Shown here piece by piece: positions 25,606 through 34,893 of a stretch of DNA of 64,000 nucleotides. Within the stretch, counting starts at the first letter, position 1. The number at the start of each line of letters is the position of its first letter. The translations under genes were made by a program, and so were the position numbers. The stretch comes from G963677915 sp963677915 (GTDB taxonomy: Bacteria; Bacillota; Clostridia; Lachnospirales; Vallitaleaceae). Location: contig CAXXGE010000021.1 in assembly GCA_963677915.2 (NCBI GenBank), forward strand, positions 1-64,000, read 5' to 3'. The notes beneath the pieces are model-generated. The model saw only the letters and a program-made list of their open reading frames with translations, was not told the DNA's origin and searched no databases.

Positions 25606-27243
25606 ATGTCAACCAGAGAAAAGTACCAGAGACATGAAGTGAAAGCCGGGAGCCGGTATTTCACTGAAACGAGATCCATCATCGAAACAGCCTTCCACAC
25701 CAACAATGTGGTGAGTGTCACATCGCTCAAAGAAGCCTACAAGCTGGCTGCATCAAGTCCCGGAACGGTCGTGACGGACATGCCGGTCCACAGACCTGAG
25801 GAACTGGGTCTTGTGGAAGATGCAAGGATTCTCCTGTACAACGATGGCGCCGTTCACGGAAGATGCGCCGCCGCGAGAAGAATCTTCGGAGAAGCGTCCA
25901 CCGACAAGGAAGAAATACTAAGCGTACTGAAGGAGGCTGCCTATGAAATTGGACGGAAAAGAGCCTATCATGCATACTGCTTCATCGGTCTTGAGGAAGA
26001 TTTCATGGTCAGGGCAAGGCTTCTGATTCCGGAAGGCCATGAAAATATCCTATACAACTGGCTTTTGAATTTCCAGACCATCACCCAGGAGTACATCAAG
26101 AAGTACCGTCATTCGGTGTCCTATGATGAAGGCGATATCTACATATTCGCAGATCCCGACTGGCGGCACCCTGATTATCCATACGGTCTTGCATTCTTTG
26201 ATTCGGACAGCAACTGCGCTGCGATTCTCGGGATGCGGTATTTCGGGGAATTCAAGAAAGGGACACTGACACTAGCATGGAGCGTAGCAAACAGGAACGG
26301 ATTCGCATCATGCCACGGAGGTCTGAAACGTTACAAAAAACAGGATGGCAGCAACTACGTGATGGGGATTTTCGGTCTGTCGGGATCAGGGAAATCCACG
26401 TTGACTCATGCGAAGCATGAAGGCAGGTATGACGTGTCGGTGCTGCACGATGACGCCTTTGTCATCAATACTGAAACTGGGAGCTCGGTGGCTCTGGAAC
26501 CGTCCTATTTCGACAAGACGGCTGACTACCCGCTTGAGAGTGCAGACAACCGTTATCTGCTCAGTGTCCAGAACTGCGGCGTGACCGTTGATGAGGACGG
26601 CAACAAAGTAGTCGTCTGCGAGGAGATACGGAACAAGAACGGCAGGGCGCTCAAGTCGATGCTATGGTCTGATAACAGGGTCAACAAGGTGGAGGAGAAG
26701 ATCGATGCCATCGTATGGCTGATGAAAGATCCAGTCCTTCCGCCCGTCGTGAAAATCGGCGATCCTATCCTTGCTTCGGCCATGGGGGCGCTTCTGGCAA
26801 CCAAAAGGACCTCGGCTGAAAGGGTGGTCAGCGGCACAGATCTTGACCAGCTGGTTTTCGAGCCTTATGCGAATCCGTTCAGAACCTACCCGCTGGAAGA
26901 GGACTACGAGAAGTTCAAGAAGCTGTTTGTTGACCTTGGTGTGGACTGCTACATCTTCAATACAGGTCACTACATGGATGAGAAAGTGACCAAGGACATG
27001 ACGATTGGCGGGATGGAAGCAATCGTGAACGATGATGCAGCCTATGAAAAGTGGAGCCATATTGAGGGCGGGTCACTGATGCGAATGCAGGGATTGGAAC
27101 TGAAGGATGACGAGGAATACGGAAAGGCCATCCGAAATGCTTTCCAGATGCGACTGGATTACCTTGAGTCGGTTAAGAAAGATCCGATGAAGAGACTGCC
27201 TGATGAAGTGGCGATTGCGATGCAGAAGATACTGAATGACTGA
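25606..27243 (+). CDS. Phosphoenolpyruvate carboxykinase (ATP)-like protein
   Basis: 545 residues. A P-loop GLSGSGKST is at residues 257-265, followed by VSVLHDDAFVI with the acidic metal-binding kinase-1/2 region, and a C-terminal lobe with YANPFRTYPLE. The overall length and layout fit ATP-dependent PEP carboxykinase, but the P-loop differs from the canonical GLSGTGKTT, so this is a divergent member. PEPCK interconverts oxaloacetate and PEP with CO2 release. The ATG at 25606 follows AAGGGG. It stands alone between a GntR-operated promoter and a strong terminator, so it is a single-gene transcript. Confidence 0.8.
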   Translation: MSTREKYQRHEVKAGSRYFTETRSIIETAFHTNNVVSVTSLKEAYKLAASSPGTVVTDMPVHRPEELGLVEDARILLYNDGAVHGRCAAARRIFGEASTDKEEILSVLKEAAYEIGRKRAYHAYCFIGLEEDFMVRARLLIPEGHENILYNWLLNFQTITQEYIKKYRHSVSYDEGDIYIFADPDWRHPDYPYGLAFFDSDSNCAAILGMRYFGEFKKGTLTLAWSVANRNGFASCHGGLKRYKKQDGSNYVMGIFGLSGSGKSTLTHAKHEGRYDVSVLHDDAFVINTETGSSVALEPSYFDKTADYPLESADNRYLLSVQNCGVTVDEDGNKVVVCEEIRNKNGRALKSMLWSDNRVNKVEEKIDAIVWLMKDPVLPPVVKIGDPILASAMGALLATKRTSAERVVSGTDLDQLVFEPYANPFRTYPLEEDYEKFKKLFVDLGVDCYIFNTGHYMDEKVTKDMTIGGMEAIVNDDAAYEKWSHIEGGSLMRMQGLELKDDEEYGKAIRNAFQMRLDYLESVKKDPMKRLPDEVAIAMQKILND

Positions 27244-27271
27244 TTATTAATGAGAAACTTCGAATCAAAAT

Positions 27272-27318
27272 AAATACCATGGTTTACTACTATGAATGTA
27301 GGAACCATGGTATTTTTT
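27272..27318 (+). terminator. Terminator after the PEPCK-like gene
   Basis: AAATACCATGGTTT (27272-27285) pairs with AACCATGGTATTT (27303-27315) and seven T follow. The stem is uninterrupted. The rest of the gap to 27555 holds no clear gene; a GAAAGCGTTTTGC stretch near 27360 resembles half a LacI/CcpA site. Confidence 0.88.
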
Positions 27319-27555
27319 TGTTCGCCGGATGAGTCGGATATTCACAATATCTCAAACAAAGAAAGCGTTTTGCTGAGCAATTTATGTATAGAACACGTCA
27401 ATTCAATGTAATGACTTGAGCCGAAATCAGGGATATACTTGACTTAACATTATATGTATTACACAAAATTAAGCCTTGTGCATGGGGTTGTTTGTGCAAA
27501 TCAAATACAGAATAATGAATTTTAAAACAACAAAGGAATCTAAGGAGGAGAAGTT

Positions 27556-28528
27556 ATGCAAAACATTAGGATTGGTTTGGGTTAGTGCCGGATGGATGGG
27601 CAAGGCTCACAGTAGTGCAATACTGAATTCACAGATGCTGTTCGGACCTGAATACGGAACAGCCGTATTTGAAATCGTGGCTGACACAAATGAAGCGAGC
27701 CTGAAAGAAGCTCAACACAAAATCGGATTCAACCGAATCACCACTGACTGGCGCGAAGTCGTTACAGACTCGAACGTCGATGTCGTAGACGTAGCAACAC
27801 CAAATGCTTTCCATTACGAGGTTGCAAAAGCGGCACTTGCAAATGGCAAACTTGGAAGAATCATGAGGTTTACCGGCACTTATGATTAGGACCAGCTGCT
27901 TGATGAAAAACTTCCAATTACATGGAGACATATTAACAAGCTTGCCGGCTGCGGCGCACTTGGTGACTTGGGTTCACATCTTCTGAGCGTATCCCAGTTC
28001 ATCATGGGTGACATCAGTGCCGTCAATGCCATGACAACGACCGTCTTCCCGAAGCGTCCTACATCTGCAGGATCATCTGAACTGGTCGAAGTAGAGAATG
28101 AAGATATCATCACCTTCATGGCCGAATATGCCAGCGGTGCTGTAGGCACAATAGCAGCAAGTAGGGTCGCTACAGGCAGAAAGAACTACCTCAGCTATGA
28201 AATCCAGGGGACCAAGGGCTCTGTTACATACGACCTTGAGCGTATGGGCGAAATTCAGGTGTTCTTCCAGGATGATGAAGAAGTGGACCGCGGTTTCCGT
28301 AAAGTGCTTATGAATCCGAAGCACAAAGGCTATGATGCATTCTGGCCTGCCGGCGGTATCGCAATCGGTTACAACGATATGAAAGTTCTGGAGATGCACG
28401 AACTTTTCGCAGCATTGACACAAGGCGCTCCATACAGCTGCGATTTCGAATTCGGTTACAAAATCGACCGTACAGTCGCTGCAATTCTTGAATCCGCTAA
28501 AAAACGCCAGTGGATCGAAGTAGAATAG
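27556..28528 (+). pseudogene. Gfo/Idh/MocA-family oxidoreductase pseudogene
   Basis: A start ATG at 27556 behind AAGGAGG gives MQNIRIGL, then one extra G in 27579-27581 breaks the frame before VSAGWMGKAHSS. The coding then runs to AALANGK, where roughly 70 residues (normally carrying the EKP catalytic region) are missing at about 27849; it resumes at LGRIMRFTGTYD. A TAG at 27887-27889, one base from CAG, stops that frame. The remaining 210 residues are well preserved, with GALGDLGSHLLSVSQF. The three lesions make it non-functional. The family includes inositol dehydrogenases, and the following fragment is an isomerase, so this was a sugar/polyol pair. Confidence 0.85.
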
Positions 28529-28547
28529 AATTTGAGGAGGATACAAC

Positions 28548-28824
28548 ATGTCTATAAAAGTTGGTACAGCACCCGATTCCTGGGGGGTATGGTTCCCTAG
28601 CCACGAAAAGCAAACGCCCTGGAACCGCTGCATGGATGAAATGCAAAAATCCGGATACGAAGGCGTTGAACTGGGTTCTTTAGGGGTATTTCCCAAACAC
28701 GGCCGATGCACTGAAAAGCGAACTTGAAAAGCGTTCACTGACACTTGTTGCAGGTACTGTCGGAGGCAACTTCTTGGATGACGAAAACATCGATGAGCTT
28801 TGTGAGACAATGAGGTCGTCTTAA
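28548..28824 (+). pseudogene. Sugar phosphate isomerase/epimerase fragment (IolE/IolI-like), frameshifted
   Basis: A start with GGAGGATACAAC before it gives MSIKVGTAPDSWGVWFPS, typical of the AP-endonuclease-2 TIM-barrel isomerases. One extra G in 28683-28686 breaks the frame; skipping it continues YFPNTADALKSELEKR and on to LVAGTVGGNFLDDENIDEL. The match ends near 28810 and a stop follows at 28822, so about two thirds of the protein are missing. It was cotranscribed with the broken dehydrogenase upstream. Confidence 0.78.
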
Positions 28825-28863
28825 GTGACGGCTTTTTCATTGGTTAATAGTACTCCTTTTTAT

Positions 28864-28903
28864 ATGAGTGTCATGATAGGAAAACGACTGTCATGGCATT
28901 CAT
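28864..28903. repeat. Hairpin repeat, copy 1
   Basis: ATGAGTGTCATGATAG and CTGTCATGGCATTCAT form a 16-bp stem where the three non-Watson-Crick positions are all G-U pairs in the plus-strand RNA; the loop is GAAAACGA. It is a diverged copy of the hairpin at 31062-31106, and the two bracket the BCCT transporter gene. Confidence 0.65.
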
Positions 28904-28946
28904 TTGTTACTGCTTAATACAGATAAAAAAAGTGCTGACTGGAATT

Positions 28947-28972
28947 GGTGTGACCCCAATAAGTTAGAACTA
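28947..28972. mobile_element. Possible IS3-family terminal remnant
   Basis: GGTGTGACCCCAATAAGTTAGA resembles the terminal inverted repeat of IS3-family elements (TGACCCC-AATAAGTTAGACA type). No transposase reading frame is associated. The remainder of 28825-29228 holds no gene that I can see apart from this and the hairpin repeat. Confidence 0.4.
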
Positions 28973-29228
28973 AAAATCTTGCTTATGAGGACAACAAAAA
29001 GGTTGAAGAGCCTGGCGGCAACATTCACTATGAACGAGCAATGATTTGGTTCATCAGGTGTTCAATTGTGCCTTTATGGGTTATAATGAATAAAAAATCA
29101 TAAAAATAAGTCGCTGATTCTGTTTGAAGCATCATTGACAGAATCAACCTCCATTGTTAGAATGGTAAATTAGTTTATTTAAGAACATACCAAAACAAGT
29201 TGATTTTATATCAGAGAGGTGTGATGTC

Positions 29229-31037
29229 ATGGAAAGCGATAGAAAAAAGAGATTGGCTTCAAAGAGGGAGCTGGCGAGGAAACTTAAAAAAGCGGAAATT
29301 GAAGCTAGGAAAAAGGCCATAAAAAACAGAAAACCTTTCAAAGGTCTTCAAATTAGGCCAACAGTCTCTCTGTTCGACGAAGAGGGAAGGCAGGAGCCTG
29401 GTGAGAAGAACTGGACCGGTTTCGGATTCGATATCCATCCTCAGGTTACACTGATATCGGCAGTTCTGCTTATTGTCTTTATTGCCATAACACTGATTTA
29501 TCCTGAGGCGGCAGAAAAATCTTTTGCTGGGGTCATGGAAAGCATTACGAAAAACGCAGGCTGGTTCTTCATCTTCGCCGCCAACGTGTTCATCATCGCT
29601 GCCCTGTACTTTGCCTTCGGCAAATACGGCAACATCGTCATAGGCGGTAACGACGCTCAGCCTGAATTCAGCAAATTCGGCTGGTACGCTATGCTTCTGA
29701 GTGCAGGCATGGGCATTGGCCTCCTTTTCTGGAGCGTCGGTGAGCCCATTAGCCACCTTCAGACGCCATCCCCTATGTTTGGCGGCATAGAGCCAACATC
29801 TGCAGCTGCAGCCCAGGCGGCCATGACTACCACCTTTTTCCATTGGGGCATCCACCCTTGGGCCATCTACTCCATCGTCGGTCTAGGTCTGGCCTTTTTT
29901 GCCTACAATGAAGGTTTGCCTCTGACGATACGATCAGTATTCTATCCATTGATTGGCAACAAGATTTACGGCTTCTGGGGCAACCTGATAGATGTTTTGT
30001 CCGTTCTGGCCACCCTGACTGGCCTTGCCACCTCGTTGGGGCTGGGCGTTGCTCAGGTCAATGCCGGCCTGAATTTCCTTTTCGGTGTAAACATAAGTGT
30101 AGGCGTACAAGTGACGCTGATTATAGTCATCACTGCAATGGCGACAACCTCAGTGGTCATGGGGCTTGACGGCGGCGTCAAACGCCTCAGTGAAATCAAC
30201 ATGGTACTGGCCGGTGTCTTCATGGTCCTGATTCTGGTTCTCGGACCGACGGTCTACATACTCAGTGGCTTCACGCAGAATATCGGCAGCTACCTTTCCG
30301 ACCTCATGGAAATGAGTCTCTGGACCGAAACTTTCAGGGATACCAACTGGCAGGGTGCCTGGACCATTTTCTATTGGGCATGGTGGATTTCCTGGTCGCC
30401 CTTCGTCGGTATGTTCATTGCCAGAATTTCAAAAGGAAGGACCGTCAGAGAATTCATTTTAGGGGTGTTGCTTGTGCCCTCGCTACTCTCCTTCTTCTGG
30501 ATGAGTGTTTTCGGTGGCACGGCCATCAACCTTCAGATGAATGGTATAGGGGACATTGCTTCAGCTGTGGCCTCAGACGTGTCTATTGCCCTTTTTGCCA
30601 TGCTTGAGTATCTGCCGTGGACTCAGCTGCTTTCCATAGTAGGCATAATCCTTGTGACTGTTTTCTTTGTCACTTCCTCGGATTCGGGCTCTTTGGTGGT
30701 TGACCACCTGACCTCAGGCGGCAAGCTGGATTCTCCTGTTCCCCAAAGGGTCTTTTGGGCAATCATGGAAGGCGTCGTTGCGGCCACCCTGCTCATCGGC
30801 GGTGGTCTCACGGCTCTGCAGACCGCGGCGGTCATGACGGGACTGCCATTCGCAATCTTGTTGTTGCTTCTTGTCTATGCCCTCAACGCAGGTCTTCACA
30901 AGGAGTACGAAATCGAAGAAGCAGTCAGAAAGAAACTTCAGGAAGTGGAAGAAGAGCACTTCCTGAATGAGGCAATCAATGAAGCTGTACAGGATGAAGC
31001 ATTGGTAAGCTACAACGAAGACAATAAAGATAAATAA
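29229..31037 (+). CDS. BCCT-family betaine/carnitine/choline-type transporter
   Basis: 602 residues. A very basic cytoplasmic N-terminus (about 50 residues) precedes twelve membrane helices. Family motifs are GMGIGLLFWSVGEP in helix 3, HWGIHPWAIY, and the signature FYWAWWISWSPFVGMFIARIS in helix 8. BCCT carriers import quaternary ammonium or related zwitterions, either for osmoprotection or as nutrients; an acidic C-terminal tail of about 50 residues is present, which in osmoregulated members can matter for sensing. It is a single gene with GAGGTG before the ATG and a strong terminator after it. Confidence 0.94.
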   Translation: MESDRKKRLASKRELARKLKKAEIEARKKAIKNRKPFKGLQIRPTVSLFDEEGRQEPGEKNWTGFGFDIHPQVTLISAVLLIVFIAITLIYPEAAEKSFAGVMESITKNAGWFFIFAANVFIIAALYFAFGKYGNIVIGGNDAQPEFSKFGWYAMLLSAGMGIGLLFWSVGEPISHLQTPSPMFGGIEPTSAAAAQAAMTTTFFHWGIHPWAIYSIVGLGLAFFAYNEGLPLTIRSVFYPLIGNKIYGFWGNLIDVLSVLATLTGLATSLGLGVAQVNAGLNFLFGVNISVGVQVTLIIVITAMATTSVVMGLDGGVKRLSEINMVLAGVFMVLILVLGPTVYILSGFTQNIGSYLSDLMEMSLWTETFRDTNWQGAWTIFYWAWWISWSPFVGMFIARISKGRTVREFILGVLLVPSLLSFFWMSVFGGTAINLQMNGIGDIASAVASDVSIALFAMLEYLPWTQLLSIVGIILVTVFFVTSSDSGSLVVDHLTSGGKLDSPVPQRVFWAIMEGVVAATLLIGGGLTALQTAAVMTGLPFAILLLLLVYALNAGLHKEYEIEEAVRKKLQEVEEEHFLNEAINEAVQDEALVSYNEDNKDK

Positions 31038-31061
31038 ACGTCAGATATATACTACAACATT

Positions 31062-31110
31062 AAATGAGTGCCATGACAGGAAAAACGACTGTCATGGCAC
31101 TCATTTTTTA
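31062..31110 (+). terminator. Terminator of the BCCT gene; hairpin repeat copy 2
   Basis: AAATGAGTGCCATGACAG (31062-31079) pairs perfectly over 18 bp with 31089-31106, and a T run follows. The sequence is closely related to the hairpin at 28864. Confidence 0.88.
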
Positions 31111-31129
31111 TCCAATATCAGCAAGAATA

Positions 31130-31179
31130 CCCCCACCTCGTAACCTTCCTTGCTCGCGTAGTGAGAGTGCAGGTGGGGG
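31130..31179. repeat. Inverted repeat, probable IS605-type left-end structure
   Basis: CCCCCACCT (31130-31138) and AGGTGGGGG (31171-31179) are perfect inverted arms 32 bases apart. Such C-rich/G-rich stems are typical of IS200/IS605 ends, and a tnpB remnant begins 130 bp downstream on the same strand. Confidence 0.5.
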
Positions 31180-31309
31180 ATGAATTGCAGTTGTTTTTCA
31201 GGGGCTTTGACATGTTTTTTCGTCAAAATACCATCACCTTCAAGTGGAAAATGGTATAATTAACGGGAGGGGAACAAATGTTCTATATCATTTGAGGGGA
31301 GGATTGACC

Positions 31310-31952
31310 ATGACAAACCTGACTGCAACAAAAAGCTATAAATTTCGTCTGTATCCCACAAAAGAACAACAAAGACTGATTGAGATGACAATCGGACATT
31401 GCCGTTTTGTATACAACTACTCTCTTGGCAAACAATTTGACCAGGACCGGTATTACATGCGTGTGGAAGAGATGGTACAGCAGGGATATTTTCCCAGAAA
31501 CAACTGGAAGGGAAGGTTGTTCAACAAGTACGAAGCCATCAAGGCTTTGCCTGAGCTGAAGAAGCACTACCCGTTCCTGAAGGAAGTGGATGCCATAGCC
31601 CTGCAGGCTGCCATAGAAACACTGGGAAGGGCCTTTGAGCGCAGACACAAGAAACTGGGTGGACGACCCCGCTTCAAGTCCAAGCACCATAGGGTACAGA
31701 GCTATACCACCAAGAAGGTAGCAGGCAACATCCGCATAGAAGGAAGCCATATCAGACTGCCGAAGCTGGGCCTGGTGAAGATAGCCAAGTCCAAGAGATG
31801 TCATCGGTGAAATCAAGACGGCTACCATCAAGCGTACAGCCACTGAAAAGTATTTCGTTTCAATCACCTGCAAGACAGAAGCAACCCCCCTTCTTCAGGT
31901 TAAGAAGAAAATAGGGCTGGACATGGGGTTGAAGGATTTCGCCATTACACAC
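31310..31952 (+). pseudogene. tnpB N-terminal half, frameshifted and truncated
   Basis: From ATG 31310 (GGGGAGG upstream) the frame encodes a TnpB N-terminus: YKFRLYPTKEQQRLIEM, FVYNYSLGKQ, and GGRPRFKSKHHRVQSYTTK. Near 31796 one extra base breaks the frame; after skipping it the match runs on to the RuvC-I motif GLDMGLKDFAITH and ends at about 31952. The C-terminal nuclease half is replaced by IS66 sequence. The RuvC-I motif differs from that of the 2.1-2.8 kb remnant (GLDYAQQDF), so the two come from different elements. Confidence 0.85.
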
Positions 31953-32910
31953 TGCATGTTGGAGATTATACATCCAGTAGGAAGCCCAAAAGTCATGGAC
32001 TATCAGTCCATCGAAATCAGGAAGAAAACCTATGGCGTCCATGCCTTCTTTGCCTCGCTTTTTGTTTATATCGAGATAGGTATAGTCCTTATCACAGGCA
32101 CTATGAACCCAGTGAAGACTTCCTGCTGTACGCAGACCGGTTTCATCGCAATGGATAACCGACTTGTTAAGCAAAGCAGTTCGAATACTCTCAACCGTGT
32201 CTTCCACTTTCTTGGCAAACTTGCTGACCATGGCACTGACGGTTCCGACACTGATCGGCAACCCCAATACAGAGGATAGGATATCATGTGTCCGTTGCAC
32301 ACTCACCATACCTTCGGTGTTTAGAGCTACAGCAAGTGCATTGACATTGGTGCCGTATTGCATGTTCGAGTTGATTGAATCAGGAAATTCACCACTGATG
32401 ACTTGATGTTTCTCAAGTGGACATATATACGATTCTGTGTAATGGGGAACTACGGTTGTTTTTATTTCGACATCAATGACATTCCTGATGGCAGACTGAC
32501 CGCAACTCACACATTCGTTCTCGAGAGGGCAGCCTGCGCAGGCTTTGGGTCTGTGGACTATCGGTTTATCAGAGGTTGCCATCAACGTGAGCCCATTGCC
32601 TTTATAACCTTTTTGCCCTCCGGGTTTTCTGCCGGAAGGTTTCCGAAGACTTTTGGGGCTTGGCAAGACCATCAGAAGATGGCGGCTTGGAACTGTTTTT
32701 GGAATTCTTGCCTAATTGCTCTTTCAGAGCTTCAATGGTTTTCACCAGTTGGGCAATCGTGTGGTTCAATTCCTCATTGGTTTGAGCCTGCTTCTCAGAA
32801 GAAGCAGCCATTGCTTCCAGGGTTTTTGACATGAAATCAATGGTCTTGCTCATAGATGCAATTCGTTGTTTTTGTTCTTTGTTTTCTTTGAGTAGTTCTT
32901 CGTGAGTCAC
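31938..32910 (-). pseudogene. IS66-family transposase (TnpC) remnant
   Basis: Reverse strand. A GTG at 32910 with GGTGA upstream starts a coiled-coil-rich N-terminus, followed by the IS66 hallmark GKNSKNSSKPPSSDG. A one-base frame change near 32655 is needed to pass into LRKPSGRKPGGQKGYKG, the CPLENECVSCG zinc-finger region, the first catalytic Asp region VIHCDETGLR and the second (LIVHDFWASYW). The sequence stops at LQHAVCNG, before the catalytic Glu, at the junction with tnpB. It cannot be active. The accessory IS66 genes tnpA and tnpB were not found. Confidence 0.85.
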
Positions 32911-33158
32911 AGGTTCACCTTCTCTCGTTTTCTCTACTATTATTATAGTGAAAACGGCAGTCAAAGGCGAATGTGCACTCAACACCCCATGTCGAGACAG
33001 TGGTACGACTGGTTAAGCAAAAGACATTCAAGTATATGGGTGCATCTTTCGTGCAAACGAAAGGAGTATTTTAATGGAGATTCAATGTTGTGAGAATATT
33101 CGGAATTCACGTATACATGCCATTCATGCAAAAAAAACGACCGTTTGTGCTGGATTGC
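32911..33158. other. Intergenic stretch beside the IS66 remnant, no gene seen
   Basis: Between the IS66 remnant and the small gene at 33237 I see no coding sequence with family resemblance. It probably includes the outer end of the IS66 element, but the terminal inverted repeat could not be delimited. Confidence 0.4.
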
Positions 33159-33205
33159 GTATATAGAAAAAAACAATGTTACAATATGTATATAGGAAAA
33201 AACGA
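33159..33205. repeat. Direct repeat upstream of a small gene
   Basis: GTATATAGAAAAAAACAA (33159-33176) and GTATATAGGAAAAAACGA (33188-33205) match at 16 of 18 positions, 29 bp apart (about three helical turns). They sit in the promoter region of the 74-residue gene at 33237, so they could bind a regulator. Confidence 0.5.
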
Positions 33206-33236
33206 CGAGATTAACAAAAGAAGAGGTCGTGTTATT

Positions 33237-33461
33237 ATGAATAGCACATTGATTGAGATAAACGAAATAAAAACAATATGGAACAAATTGTGCGAAGAAA
33301 CCATGGGATTGGAAATAGAACGTTCTATTGCGTGGAAACTATTGAATAGCCAATACAGAATGCTGTTGATCAAGAAATGGATTACCGACGAGCAAATTGA
33401 TAGCTTTAAAACTACTGTGGCCAGGTTTAAGAAAATGACCGAAGGCAGTATTTGTGCATGA
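33237..33461 (+). CDS. Small hypothetical protein, 74 residues
   Basis: From ATG 33237 the frame gives a short, mostly helical, charged protein (IKTIWNKLCEETMGLEIERS near the start, then KKWITDEQIDSFKTTVARFKK). I recognise no family. AGAGG is 10 bases or so upstream. A longer frame to 33090 exists but its added part has repeat DNA in it and no ribosome site. A perfect 11-bp hairpin without a T run follows at 33491. Codon usage and position in an eroded region make it a weak but plausible gene. Confidence 0.5.
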   Translation: MNSTLIEINEIKTIWNKLCEETMGLEIERSIAWKLLNSQYRMLLIKKWITDEQIDSFKTTVARFKKMTEGSICA

Positions 33462-33490
33462 TAATTAATTTCATAAAACTCCTCCATTTG

Positions 33491-33525
33491 AAGGGCTGCT
33501 CGGGTACTACCTAAGCAGCCCTTCG
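33491..33525. other. Perfect hairpin lacking a U-tract
   Basis: GAAGGGCTGCT (33491-33501) and AGCAGCCCTTC (33515-33525) pair perfectly around a 13-base loop. It lies 30 bp after the small gene's stop; with no T run on either side it is not a standard terminator. Confidence 0.5.
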
Positions 33526-33701
33526 TACATAGGATCTTAACGGACATCCGGTTCCTTGTATTTAGAGGGAAATTGTCAATGTGATTATTGTTCAATTGAA
33601 TATACAAAACAACATAAAATAAATATTTGTATACTGAAATATATAAAGATTGCTTTTCTGTGATTGTGTATGTTAAACTATATAAAAGGGAGGAAGACGT
33701 T

Positions 33702-34893
33702 ATGGTTGAACGGAAAAGTTTGATAGAACATCTTTTAAAATGGAAAGATAAAGATATGATTAAAGTTATCACTGGAGTCAGACGTTCCGGGAAATCGGTT
33801 TTACTCCAACAGTATATTGATAAGCTATCCGAACTTGATGTAAAACAGAAACAGATTATCTGCATAAATTTTGAGTCTCTTAAGTATGAGTATCTAATGG
33901 ATTATCAGAAGTTATATCAATATATTATAGAAAAATGCAGTGAAGATTTACGATATTACCTGTTTTTCGATGAGATCCAGCTTGTGGATGAATGGGAAAA
34001 AGCAGTTGCCAGTTTTCGTGTAGACTTGGACTGTGATATATATATCACTGGTTCGAATGCATATTTATTGTCTTCTGAAATTGCGACACTATTATCCGGT
34101 CGAAGTGTCTCTATTCAAGTATTGCCATTGTCATTCAAGGAATACCTGAGTGCAGCCGATGGATTGCCGGCTCAAGCAGCATTTCAGCGATACCTACGCT
34201 ATGGTGGATTTCCTGGGCTGTTGGAACTTACAGATGATGACAGGATAAGGCAGGAATATCTGGAGGGAATTTTCAATACAGTAATCGTGAAAGATATACT
34301 GAATCGAACCGGCACTACTAACACAGCTTTGTTGAACAGATTATTCAAATACATTGATGAAGCATATCGGAACGCTTGTATCCGCCAATAGAATTGCTGA
34401 CTATTTGAGCAGTAACGGTTATTCAACACATGTTAGAACGATCATTGACTATTTAAACGCTTTTGAAAATGCCTATATTCTGCATAAAACCCACAGGTAT
34501 GATATAAAAGGCAAGAAGATTCTTCGATCACCGGACAAATATTACATTTGTGATATCGGAATACGAGGCAGTATCTTAGGTTTTGAAACGCTTGACATAG
34601 GTAGAGTCCTGGAAAATATTGTTTATCTTGAATTGCTTAGAAGGAACAACAAGGTAACAGTTGGTGCTGGGATGAATACAGAAATTGATTTCATTGCCGA
34701 TGATGGAGAAACGAAACGTTATTACCAGGTTTCGCTGTCTGTTGTCGATGAAAAGGTTCTGGAAAGGGAACTCAATGCGTTTAGAAAGATTAGGGACCAA
34801 CATCCTAAAATATTGCTGACGATGGATTATGGAAATGAAAAGAATGATGAAGGCATAGAGTTCGCAAATATTGTTGACTGGTTGTTAGAGTAA
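33702..34893 (+). pseudogene. AAA_14/DUF4143-family ATPase, frameshifted
   Basis: From ATG 33702 (GGGAGG upstream) the first frame has the Walker A-type GVRRSGKSV, Walker B-like LFFDEIQLV, SGRSVSIQVLPLSFKEYL and reaches LFKYI at about 34354. The second frame continues with MKHIGTLVSANRIADYLSS and the C-terminal DUF4143 nuclease-like domain through ANIVDWLLE. Skipping one base at about 34355 joins them into a protein of about 397 residues. The family is common, often in mobile or defence-rich regions, with no firm function. An intact relative is at 38418. Confidence 0.85.

Noticed and set aside
27416..27461. Promoter for the decayed dehydrogenase
   Set aside because: TTGAGC and TTGACT are present but no -10 at an acceptable spacing could be found.
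28073..28840. Reverse-strand frame of 255 codons over the decayed dehydrogenase
   Set aside because: The plus strand carries clear family sequence; the antisense frame has none.
31130..31179. Inverted repeat read as a rho-independent terminator of the BCCT gene
   Set aside because: It lacks a U-tract and a perfect terminator already ends at 31110; an IS605 end fits better.
33159..33205. Two direct repeats as the start of a CRISPR array
   Set aside because: Only two copies, AT-rich, no regular spacers and no cas genes.
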